Of a stretch of DNA of 64,000 nt, positions 50,737 through 58,593 are shown piece by piece. Position 1 is the first letter of the stretch. Each line of letters starts with the position of its first letter. The stretch covers positions 48,457 to 112,456 of the forward strand of contig CABIZF010000011.1 of the NCBI GenBank assembly GCA_902363135.1, in the 5' to 3' direction. The position numbers were made by a program, and so were the translations under genes. The notes under the pieces are model-generated. The model was not told where the DNA came from. It was given only the letters and a program-made list of their open reading frames with translations, and did not search any database. The DNA comes from Lachnospiraceae bacterium. GTDB taxonomy: Bacteria > Bacillota > Clostridia > Lachnospirales > Lachnospiraceae.

Positions 50737-52320
50737 ATGAATATGTCACTGCGCAGACAGCTGATGGTCTGCTTTATGGGGCTGATGGCCATGATGTTTC
50801 TGGCAAATTATCTTGTGAACACATTTTTTCTTGAGAGTTATTACTATATGAGGAAAAAAGAGGTGCTGGTCGGTGCCTATGATATTTTAAATGAAGCTCC
50901 GGGCAGCAGTACGGCCTCGGACAGTGAGCGGATGGAAGAGCTGACGAATATTTGTCTGGCAAACGGTGTCTCACTTCTTGTAATTGATCAGGATAATTAT
51001 GTGCGGCTTCGCACGATCTGGACCGGAGATGATCAGATCCGCCTGATGCGTGCACGCTTAAACGGATATCAGATGGGAATCGATGTCGATGATGTCAAGG
51101 TGCTGCAGCATACGGATGATTATACGATCCAGAGGCGGTATGACGAGGAAGCCGGCCAGGAATTTCTTGAGATGTGGGGCGTTCTGGATTCCGGTTATTC
51201 CTTCCTGATGCGGTTCAGCGTGGAGGGCGTGGCAGAGGATGTCCGTGTTTCCAATGAGTTTGTAAAATATATCTGCCTGGCCGGTATGGCGCTGGCGGCA
51301 GTCATTATCTGGCTGATTTCACGGCATGTGACGCAGCCGCTGCACGAACTGACGGAGCTTTCCAAGCGAATGGCAGAGCTTGACTTTGATGCCAAGTACA
51401 CAAGTGGCGGAAGCAACGAGATCGGTCAGCTCGGCGAGCATTTTAACCGCATGTCCGAGAATCTGGAGAAGGCGTATTCTGAGCTTCTGACGGCGAACAA
51501 CGAGCTTCAGAAGGATATTGAGAAGAAGCAGAAGATTGACGACATGAGAAAGGAATTTCTCTCCAATGTATCACATGAGCTTAAGACGCCGATCGCACTC
51601 ATTCAGGGCTATGCAGAGGGACTGGCAGAGTGTATCAATGACGATGAGGAGAGCAGGAATTTTTACTGCGAGGTCATTATGGATGAGGCGGGTAAGATGA
51701 ACGGTATGGTACAGAAGCTGCTCACCTTGAACCAGCTGGAATTCGGCAATGACCAGATCGTGATGGAGCGGTTTGATCTGGCAACGCTTTTGCACAATAA
51801 GATCCAGTCGATTTCGATTCTGGCACAGCAAAAGGAGGCTGCCATTACGTATCGTGGCGCAGACTCGGTTCCGGCCTGGGGAGATGAATTTAAGATCGAA
51901 GAGGTTATTACAAATTATTTGAGTAATGCATTGAATCATGTCAGCGGTGAGCGTCGGATTGAGGTGACGGTAGAAGAGGCGGACGGAAAGGTGTGCGTCA
52001 CAGTATTTAACACAGGTGAACAGATACCGGAGGCAGATATCGGTCAGATCTGGGATAAATTTTACAAGGTTGACAAGGCACGGACGCGCGAGTACGGCGG
52101 CAGCGGAGTCGGACTTTCGATCGTAAAAGCGATTATGGAGGCATTGCACCAGGAATATGGCGTGAAAAACTGTGAGAATGGCGTGGCATTCTGGTTTACT
52201 TTGAAAAGCGGCAGTATGCCTGGTGGTGAGGCGGAGGCTGTACCGGAGGAGCAGGTACAGCTGCCGGAGCACAGCGAGGAAAATGTCCGCGACGATGCAG
52301 ACTGGCGGAAGGTAGATTAG
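50737..52320 (+). CDS. Membrane sensor histidine kinase
   Basis: The 527-residue partner of the upstream regulator has an N-terminal helix (about 9-28), an extracellular sensor of about 140 residues, a second helix (YICLAGMALAAVIIWLI), and a HAMP domain. HisKA has the phospho-His in SNVSHELKTPIAL (about residue 281), and HATPase_c has NYLSNALNHV and TREYGGSGVGLSIVKAIME. The C-terminal tail is acidic and extends about 35 residues. AAGGAGG precedes the ATG. The signal is unknown. The overall form resembles wall- or antibiotic-responsive kinases, without further evidence. Confidence 0.93.
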   Translation: MNMSLRRQLMVCFMGLMAMMFLANYLVNTFFLESYYYMRKKEVLVGAYDILNEAPGSSTASDSERMEELTNICLANGVSLLVIDQDNYVRLRTIWTGDDQIRLMRARLNGYQMGIDVDDVKVLQHTDDYTIQRRYDEEAGQEFLEMWGVLDSGYSFLMRFSVEGVAEDVRVSNEFVKYICLAGMALAAVIIWLISRHVTQPLHELTELSKRMAELDFDAKYTSGGSNEIGQLGEHFNRMSENLEKAYSELLTANNELQKDIEKKQKIDDMRKEFLSNVSHELKTPIALIQGYAEGLAECINDDEESRNFYCEVIMDEAGKMNGMVQKLLTLNQLEFGNDQIVMERFDLATLLHNKIQSISILAQQKEAAITYRGADSVPAWGDEFKIEEVITNYLSNALNHVSGERRIEVTVEEADGKVCVTVFNTGEQIPEADIGQIWDKFYKVDKARTREYGGSGVGLSIVKAIMEALHQEYGVKNCENGVAFWFTLKSGSMPGGEAEAVPEEQVQLPEHSEENVRDDADWRKVD

Positions 52321-52334
52321 AAAGAGGAAAAAAG

Positions 52335-53651
52335 ATGAGCAAGGTAGTAGTTGTTGGCGGCGGTGCAGCCGGAATGATGGCGGCAGTGGCGGCTTCCGAG
52401 AACGGGCATACGGTAACACTGCTGGAAAAAAATGAAAAGCTTGGGAAAAAGGTGTATATCACCGGAAAGGGACGATGCAATCTGACAAACAACTGTGAGG
52501 TAGAGGAATTGCTCGCAGCTGTCTGTGTGAACCGAAAATTCTTGTACAGCGCATTTTATGGATTTACAAGTCAGGATACGATTGACTTTTTTGAGCAGTC
52601 AGGCATGCATACGAAGACGGAGCGTGGCAACCGTGTCTTTCCGGCATCCGACCATGCTTCGGATGTCATTGCAGCGTTATCAGGGAGACTGAAAAAGAGC
52701 GGCGTGAAGGTGATGCTGCATGCAGAGGTAAAGGAGCTTCTGACGGAAGCACTGCCGGGTGCGCAGATCGCCTGTGAAGGGGAAGCAGGTAAAGGTGCGC
52801 CTTGTGGAAAAGGGAACCGCAAACAGGAGGAAGCACCGGTGCGGAGGATTACAGGCGTAGTATTGCAGGATGGAAAAAGGATATCGGCTGATGCGGTGAT
52901 TGTCGCGACGGGAGGCATTTCCTATCGCACGACCGGATCGACCGGTGACGGATACCGGTTTGCAAAGGCAGCCGGACATCAGGTGACGGAGTGTTCGCCG
53001 TCCCTGGTGCCGATGGAGACAGCAGAAGACTGGGCGGCACGGCTGCAGGGATTGTCCCTCCGCAATGTGGAGGTAACGATTCTGGATGGAAAAAAGGAGC
53101 TGTACCAGGAGTTTGGTGAGATGATGTTTACGCATTATGGAGTGACCGGACCGCTTATTCTGACGGCGAGCAGTGTCGTACAGAAAAAGCTGGCGGCGCA
53201 TCCGCTTACGATGCGGATCAATTTAAAGCCGGCGCTTACGGAGGAACAGCTGGACGCCAGAATCTTAAGAGAGTTCGAGGCGGCGAAAAATAAGCAGTTT
53301 AAAAATGTGATCGGGGCGTTGTATCCGGCAAAGCTGATTCCGATCATGATTGAACGCAGCGGTATTCCGGAAGAGAAACCGGTACATGACATTTCCAAAG
53401 AAGAGCGTCGGGCACTTGTGACACTCACACGTGAGTTTTCATTGACTTTGACCGGTCTACGAGACTATAATGAAGCTATTGTGACGCGTGGAGGCGTGAG
53501 TATCCGGGAAGTGAATCCGACGACAATGGAGTCTAAAAAAGCAGCCGGATTGTATTTCGCAGGCGAGGTGCTCGATCTGGATGCGGTGACCGGAGGGTTT
53601 AATCTGCAGATTGCGTGGTCGACCGGCTATGCGGCGGGCAAGAGCATCTGA
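52335..53651 (+). CDS. HI0933/YhiN-like NAD(P)/FAD-dependent oxidoreductase
   Basis: The 438-residue flavoprotein has an N-terminal Rossmann motif VVVGGGAAGMMAAVAASENG and LLEKNEKLGKKVYITGKGRC with NLTNNC. Near the C-terminus REVNPTTMESKKAAGLYFAG and GGFNLQIAWSTGYAAG are the family's conserved FAD-binding end. The biochemical role of this widespread family is not settled. It lies 14 bp after the kinase gene, so it may be co-transcribed with the two-component system. AAAGAGGAAAAA precedes the ATG. Confidence 0.88.
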   Translation: MSKVVVVGGGAAGMMAAVAASENGHTVTLLEKNEKLGKKVYITGKGRCNLTNNCEVEELLAAVCVNRKFLYSAFYGFTSQDTIDFFEQSGMHTKTERGNRVFPASDHASDVIAALSGRLKKSGVKVMLHAEVKELLTEALPGAQIACEGEAGKGAPCGKGNRKQEEAPVRRITGVVLQDGKRISADAVIVATGGISYRTTGSTGDGYRFAKAAGHQVTECSPSLVPMETAEDWAARLQGLSLRNVEVTILDGKKELYQEFGEMMFTHYGVTGPLILTASSVVQKKLAAHPLTMRINLKPALTEEQLDARILREFEAAKNKQFKNVIGALYPAKLIPIMIERSGIPEEKPVHDISKEERRALVTLTREFSLTLTGLRDYNEAIVTRGGVSIREVNPTTMESKKAAGLYFAGEVLDLDAVTGGFNLQIAWSTGYAAGKSI

Positions 53652-53666
53652 CCGGACATAGATTAT

Positions 53667-53710
53667 ATGATGATACAATGGTCAAAAGGTCATGCGTTTC
53701 ATGCTTACAT
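53667..53710 (+). repeat. Family 1 left-end fragment, subtype 1 (H)
   Basis: ATGATGATACAATGGTCAAA and AGGTCATGCGTTTCATGCTT match the left end of copy C with few changes. The match stops where the hairpin arm should return, about 10 bp before the cmk ribosome site. Confidence 0.75.
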
Positions 53711-53732
53711 ATCAAAGGTGTGGAGGAAGAGT

Positions 53733-54416
53733 ATGAGTTTTAATATAGCGATAGACGGACCGGCAGGAGCCGGAAAGAGTACGATTGCAAAGCTTGCAGC
53801 AAAAGAGCTTTCTTTTATTTATGTCGATACCGGAGCGATGTACCGGACGATTGCATTGGGACTGCTCCGCGCAGAGACGGACATAGAGGATGCTGCTGCG
53901 CTGGAAAAACAGCTTTCTGATATTGAGGTGACGATCAGCTATGAAAACGGGGTGCAGCAGGTGTTTTTAAATGGAGAAAATGTTACCGGGCTGATTCGTA
54001 CCGAACAGGTCAGTGATATGACAAGCCGTTCGTCTGCAAAGCCGCAGGTGCGCGCGAAGCTGACGGAGCTGCAGCGAACGCTTGCAAAAAAAGAGGATGT
54101 CCTCATGGACGGGCGCGACATCGGGACGATGATTTTGCCGGATGCCCAGCTGAAAATTTTTCTGACGGCCAGTGTGAAGACCCGTGCAGAGCGTCGCTAT
54201 AAGGAACAGATCGAAAAGGGTGAGAGCTGCACGTTAGAAGAGATCGAGCGCGACATAAAGGAGCGGGATTATCGGGATTCCCACAGGGAGACGGCACCGC
54301 TTCGCCAGGCAGAGGATGCGGTACTTGTAGACAGCTCGGACATGACAATCGATGAAGTCGTGACAGAGATCGTTGCACTTGCACGGGAGCGGATGCAGAC
54401 AGCGACATGCAGGTAA
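53733..54416 (+). CDS. cmk: Cytidylate kinase
   Basis: The 227-residue enzyme phosphorylates CMP and dCMP with ATP. The P-loop IAIDGPAGAGKSTIAK lies at residues 5-20. VDTGAMYRTIALG, MTSRSSAKPQVRAKL, LMDGRDIGTMILPDA and RRYKEQIEKGE follow as in bacterial CMP kinases. The start at 53733 follows GGAGGAAGA. cmk-ispH-S1 is a conserved neighbourhood in Clostridia. The ribosome site lies just beyond a family 1 fragment. Confidence 0.95.
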   Translation: MSFNIAIDGPAGAGKSTIAKLAAKELSFIYVDTGAMYRTIALGLLRAETDIEDAAALEKQLSDIEVTISYENGVQQVFLNGENVTGLIRTEQVSDMTSRSSAKPQVRAKLTELQRTLAKKEDVLMDGRDIGTMILPDAQLKIFLTASVKTRAERRYKEQIEKGESCTLEEIERDIKERDYRDSHRETAPLRQAEDAVLVDSSDMTIDEVVTEIVALARERMQTATCR

Positions 54417-54468
54417 AAGAGTCGCGCCGCGGAAGCGGTGGTCATGCATAGAGGAAAGGGAATCAGTT

Positions 54469-55317
54469 ATGGAAGTAATGGTGGCAAAAACAGCAGGGTT
54501 CTGTTTTGGCGTGAAGCGTGCTGTGGATCAGGTGAAGCGCCAGATCGCAGAAGGAAGAAAGCCGATTTATACGTATGGTCCGATCATCCACAACGAAGAA
54601 GTCGTCCGGGAACTGGCCGGACAGGGCGTCCGTGTCATTGAGAGCGAGAAGGAGCTGCTGGATATCACGGATGGAACGGTCGTGATCCGTTCCCATGGCG
54701 TACCGGAACGGATTTACCGGGAGATCAAGGATCAGGGGCTGGACATTGTGGATGCGACCTGTCCTTTTGTAAAAAAGATTCACCGAATCGTCCGCGAGTA
54801 CGGAGAAAAGGGCGCAGACGTGGTCATCATCGGCAATGACGGACATCCGGAGGTGGAGGGTATCAAGGGCTGGTGTACCGGAGCTGTGACGGTCATCGGA
54901 ACCGAGGAGGAGGCAGAGCAGTTTCGGCATGACCCTGCAAAGCCACTCTGCGTTGTCTCTCAGACGACATTTAATTACAAGAAATTTGATAAATTAGTTG
55001 AAATTATCTCGAAAATGAGTTATGATAGAGTGGATATTTTGAATACCATATGTAGCGCTACCGAAGAGCGGCAGTCAGAAGCACGCAGGATCGCTCAGAA
55101 GGCAGACTGCATGATTGTCATTGGAGGCAGCCACAGCTCGAATACGAGAAAGTTATTCGAAATATGCAAAAAGGAATGTGCAAATACTTACTATATACAA
55201 ACATTAAAAGATTTGGATATTCGGCGATTGCCATCCATGGGTTGCGTAGGTATTACAGCAGGGGCATCGACCCCAAATAATTTAATTGAGGAGGTTTCAA
55301 AACAATGTCAGATTTAA
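54469..55317 (+). CDS. ispH: 4-hydroxy-3-methylbut-2-enyl diphosphate reductase
   Basis: The 282-residue iron-sulfur enzyme makes isopentenyl and dimethylallyl diphosphate in the MEP pathway. The three cluster Cys are in GFCFGVKRAV (about 12), DATCPFVKKI (about 96) and NTICSATEERQ (about 194), with IGNDGHPEVEG and SSNTRKLFEICKK as further signatures. GAGGAAAGGG precedes the ATG at 54469. In many Clostridia ispH is fused to ribosomal protein S1. Here the genes are separate, overlapping by 13 bp in different frames. The last third is noticeably richer in A/T than the first. Confidence 0.95.
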   Translation: MEVMVAKTAGFCFGVKRAVDQVKRQIAEGRKPIYTYGPIIHNEEVVRELAGQGVRVIESEKELLDITDGTVVIRSHGVPERIYREIKDQGLDIVDATCPFVKKIHRIVREYGEKGADVVIIGNDGHPEVEGIKGWCTGAVTVIGTEEEAEQFRHDPAKPLCVVSQTTFNYKKFDKLVEIISKMSYDRVDILNTICSATEERQSEARRIAQKADCMIVIGGSHSSNTRKLFEICKKECANTYYIQTLKDLDIRRLPSMGCVGITAGASTPNNLIEEVSKQCQI

Positions 55318-56384
55318 GTTTTGAACAAATGCTGGAAGAATCATTTAAAACAATTCACAATGGAGAGGTAGTCGAAGGCACTGTTATTGATGTCAAAGAA
55401 GATGAAATTATCCTGAACATTGGTTACAAGGCAGATGGTATCATTACCAGAAGCGAGTACACAAATGAGCAGAATGCAGACCTTCGCGAACTCGTTCATC
55501 CGGGAGATACTATGGAAGCCAAGGTTATGAAGGTGAACGACGGAGACGGACAGGTACTGCTTACTTATAAGCGTCTTGCAGCAGAGAAGGGTAATAAGAG
55601 ACTGGAGGAGGCATTCAATACTCAGGAAGTACTGAAGGCTCCGGTTGTACAGGTACTTACCGGCGGACTGAGCGTAGTCGTTGACGAGGCAAGAGTCTTC
55701 ATTCCGGCCAGCCTGGTATCTGATACTTACGAGAAGAATCTTGAAAAGTATGCAGGACAGGAGATTGAGTTCGTAATCACTGAGTTCAATCCGCGCAGAA
55801 GAAGAATCATCGGTGATCGCAAGCAGATTCTTGTAGCAAGAAAAGCTGAGCAGCAGAAAGAGCTGTTCGAGCGGATCCATGTAGGCGATACCGTAGAGGG
55901 TGTGGTAAAGAACGTTACCGATTTTGGTGCATTCATCGACCTCGGTGGAGCAGATGGACTGCTTCATATCTCTGAGATGTCCTGGGGACATGTTGAGAAT
56001 CCGAAGAAGGTCTTCAAAGTAGGCGAGAAGCTCAATGTCCTGATCAAGGATATCAAGGGTGAGAAGATCGCTCTGAGCCTGAAGTTCGAGGATCAGAATC
56101 CGTGGCTGACCGCTGCTGACAAGTATGCAGTAGGCAATGTCGTAGAGGGTCGTGTGGCACGTATGACAGACTTCGGCGCATTTGTAGAGCTTGAGCCGGG
56201 TGTAGACGCACTGCTTCATGTTTCTCAGATTTCCCACGATCATGTTGATAAGCCGTCTGATATTCTGAAGGTTGGCGAGATCATCACCGCAAAGGTTGTT
56301 GATTTCAACGGCGATGATAAGAAGATCAGCCTGAGCATGAAGGCTCTTGAGAATCAGGCTCCGGCAGAGGAGACTGAGGAGTAA
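55305..56384 (+). CDS. rpsA: 30S ribosomal protein S1-like protein, four S1 domains
   Basis: The 359-residue RNA-binding protein carries four S1 OB-fold repeats at about 18-87, 105-170, 188-258 and 273-346. The last two are clearest (VTDFGAFIDLGGADGLLHIS and MTDFGAFVELEPGVDALLHV). It is shorter than proteobacterial S1 (six domains), as usual for Firmicutes S1. GAGGAGG lies inside ispH, and translation is probably coupled. A 17-bp terminator stem follows. Confidence 0.93.
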   Translation: MSDLSFEQMLEESFKTIHNGEVVEGTVIDVKEDEIILNIGYKADGIITRSEYTNEQNADLRELVHPGDTMEAKVMKVNDGDGQVLLTYKRLAAEKGNKRLEEAFNTQEVLKAPVVQVLTGGLSVVVDEARVFIPASLVSDTYEKNLEKYAGQEIEFVITEFNPRRRRIIGDRKQILVARKAEQQKELFERIHVGDTVEGVVKNVTDFGAFIDLGGADGLLHISEMSWGHVENPKKVFKVGEKLNVLIKDIKGEKIALSLKFEDQNPWLTAADKYAVGNVVEGRVARMTDFGAFVELEPGVDALLHVSQISHDHVDKPSDILKVGEIITAKVVDFNGDDKKISLSMKALENQAPAEETEE

Positions 56385-56457
56385 TTTTCTCACAGCTCTG
56401 GTATCAGATGATAAAAGAGCGGACTGGCAGTTTTGCAGATGATCCGTTAAGTTAAGA

Positions 56458-56495
56458 ACAGAAAACCTCCGGTGATTACACCGGAGGTTTTCTGT
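56458..56495. terminator. Bidirectional terminator between rpsA and the rnf operon
   Basis: A 17-bp perfect stem with loop ATTA: ACAGAAAACCTCCGGTG and its complement. It separates convergent transcripts, although the flanking T-runs are short. Confidence 0.85.
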
Positions 56496-56507
56496 TTCTT
56501 GTGATTT

Positions 56508-57302
56508 TTAAACGTTTCTTTTCTTGATAATTCCCGCCGGACATTTCTCGGCACATTTTCCACAGTTTGTACATTTCTCGTAATCGATGTGTGCGACGTT
56601 GTTCTCTACGGTGATGGCACCGGACTCGCACTGCTTTTCACAGAGCTTGCAGGCCAGACATCCGGCCTTGCAGACCTTTTTGACAGCAGCACCACGGTCA
56701 TGGCTGGAACAGCGCACGGCATAGGTGGCAGATTCCGGAACGAGCTCAATGAGGTGACGCGGACAGGCGGCGACACATTTGCCGCAGGCCTTGCATTTGC
56801 TGCGGTCTACACGGGCAACTCCTTGATCTACGGTGATAGCGCCAAACGGACAGGCAGAGGCGCAGGTACCAAAACCAATACAGCCATAATCACAGGTCCA
56901 CGGGGAGAGCCCGCTGCTTGCGGCGGAAGCGCAATCGTGAATGCCGACGTAACGGCATCGTGCTGCCGCATTTTCACAGTCACCGGAGCACTTGACAAAG
57001 GCGGTGACTTTTTCTGTCTTTTCCATCTGAAGACCGAGCAGGCGGCTGATTTTTTCTGCGACCGGATCGCCCCCGACCGGACAGCCGTTGACAGGTGCTT
57101 CCTGATTGGCGATGGCAGAGGCGAGGGCATCGCAGCCGGCGTAGCCGCAGCCACCGCAGTTATTGCCGGGCAGACATTCACGGATAGCGACTTGCTTTTC
57201 GTCTACCTCTACTTTGAATTTTTTATCGACTGTGACGAGCAGAATGCCGATCAGCAGTCCGAGGATGGCCACTGCAAGTGTGGCGATAATGATCGATGAC
57301 AT
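56508..57302 (-). CDS. rnfB: Rnf complex subunit RnfB
   Basis: The 264-residue iron-sulfur subunit has one N-terminal helix and the Fe-S motif CLPGNNCGGCGYAGCDALA. Four ferredoxin-like motifs follow: CIGFGTCASACPFGAI, CKACGKCVAACPRHLI, CLACKLCEKQC and CTNCGKCAEKCPAGII. It is thought to accept electrons from reduced ferredoxin in the Rnf ferredoxin:NAD+ oxidoreductase, which pumps Na+ or H+. GGAGG precedes the ATG. It is the last gene of the operon. Confidence 0.96.
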   Translation of the reverse strand: MSSIIIATLAVAILGLLIGILLVTVDKKFKVEVDEKQVAIRECLPGNNCGGCGYAGCDALASAIANQEAPVNGCPVGGDPVAEKISRLLGLQMEKTEKVTAFVKCSGDCENAAARCRYVGIHDCASAASSGLSPWTCDYGCIGFGTCASACPFGAITVDQGVARVDRSKCKACGKCVAACPRHLIELVPESATYAVRCSSHDRGAAVKKVCKAGCLACKLCEKQCESGAITVENNVAHIDYEKCTNCGKCAEKCPAGIIKKRNV

Positions 57303-57313
57303 AAACTACCTCC

Positions 57314-57895
57314 TTACAGTGACAGCCCTGCAAAGCCCATGAATGCGATCGACATCAGGGCAGCGGACAGAAGGACAACAGGTGCACCGCGGAACGGACG
57401 AGGAACGCTTGCCTCATCGATGCGGTCCCGGATACCGGCAAGCAGTACGATCGAGATCGTGTAGCCGATTGCAGTACCAAAGCCTGCGGTAACACTCTGG
57501 ATGAAATTGTAGCCATCTTGCACGTTGGTGAGTGCGACACCGAGCACAGCACAGTTGGTCGTGATCAGTGGCAGGTAAATACCGAGTGCATTGTAAATGG
57601 CCGGAGAGGTCCTTTTCAGGAACATCTCCACAATCTGCACAAGGCAGGCGATGACCAGAATGAATACGATCGTCTCAAGGTACTCCAGATGCAGCGGAAC
57701 GAGCAGAAAATCATACAGCAGGCTAGCAACACCGGAGGAGAGGGTAATGACGAAAATAACAGCTACCCCGAGACTCAGGGATGTCTTGATCTGTTTCGAG
57801 ACACCAAGGAAGGAGCAGATGCCTAAGAACTGGCTGAGTACGACGTTGTTGACCAGCGCAGTTGTGATAATGATTAAAAGCAAAGAGGTATTCAT
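57314..57895 (-). CDS. rnfA: Rnf complex subunit RnfA
   Basis: The 193-residue integral membrane protein has six predicted helices. Conserved NNVVLSQFLGICSFLGVSK near the start and TTNCAVLGVAL in the middle provide the Cys ligands thought to hold the membrane Fe-S centre shared with RnfE. Its ATG overlaps the rnfE stop (ATGA), indicating coupled translation. Confidence 0.96.
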   Translation of the reverse strand: MNTSLLLIIITTALVNNVVLSQFLGICSFLGVSKQIKTSLSLGVAVIFVITLSSGVASLLYDFLLVPLHLEYLETIVFILVIACLVQIVEMFLKRTSPAIYNALGIYLPLITTNCAVLGVALTNVQDGYNFIQSVTAGFGTAIGYTISIVLLAGIRDRIDEASVPRPFRGAPVVLLSAALMSIAFMGFAGLSL

Positions 57896-58578
57896 ACGCT
57901 TTTTTCCTCCTTATGTTCATTGTGGCAGCCGGCCTTGCTGCAGTGATTGCAGCAGCCGTCACAGCCGCTCACCAGATCTGTCGAATGGTTGGCGATATGG
58001 AATGCGTTCAACGCTGCGATGATGAGTGCGATGACAAGAAAAGCACCCGGTGCTTTGACGAAGATCGCAATCGGAGGTACGGAATCCGGAAGAAGCTGCC
58101 TGCCAAAAAGGCTGCCGGCACCAAGAAATTCACGGATCATACCGATCAGAGTCAGTGCGACGGTAAAGCCAAGCCCCATGCCAAGGCCGTCAAACAGCGC
58201 AAGCCCCGGACCGACTTTGTTTGCGTAGGCTTCTGCACGTCCGAGGATGATGCAGTTTACAACAATCAGCGGGATATAAATGCCGAGTGCGGAATAAAGC
58301 CCCGGCGCGTAGGCCTGCAAAAGCAGATCGACGACTGTCACAAGTGACGCGACGATGACGATATAGGCCGGGAGCCGAACCTGGTCCGGGATGATCTTTC
58401 GCATCAGGGAAATGATCAGGTTCGAAAAAATCAGAACGGCGAGAGTGGATAATCCCATGCCGATGCCGTTTACTGCAGAGGTGGTGACGGCCAGCGTCGG
58501 ACACATGCCGAGCATCAGGACAAGGCTGGGATTTTCCTTTACGATGCCGTTGTAAAGTCGTTCTACATATTTATTCAT
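57892..58578 (-). CDS. rnfE: Rnf complex subunit RnfE with Cys/His-rich tail
   Basis: The 228-residue membrane subunit is paralogous to RnfA, with NPSLVLMLGMCPTLAVTTSA and VVNCIILGRAEAYA as the conserved Cys-bearing blocks. The last 25 residues contain SGCDGCCNHCSKAGCHNEHK, five Cys and two His beyond the core fold, which looks able to bind metal. Such a tail is not required by the family. Its stop overlaps the rnfA start. Confidence 0.94.
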   Translation of the reverse strand: MNKYVERLYNGIVKENPSLVLMLGMCPTLAVTTSAVNGIGMGLSTLAVLIFSNLIISLMRKIIPDQVRLPAYIVIVASLVTVVDLLLQAYAPGLYSALGIYIPLIVVNCIILGRAEAYANKVGPGLALFDGLGMGLGFTVALTLIGMIREFLGAGSLFGRQLLPDSVPPIAIFVKAPGAFLVIALIIAALNAFHIANHSTDLVSGCDGCCNHCSKAGCHNEHKEEKSV

Positions 58579-58593
58579 ACGGAAATTCCCCCT

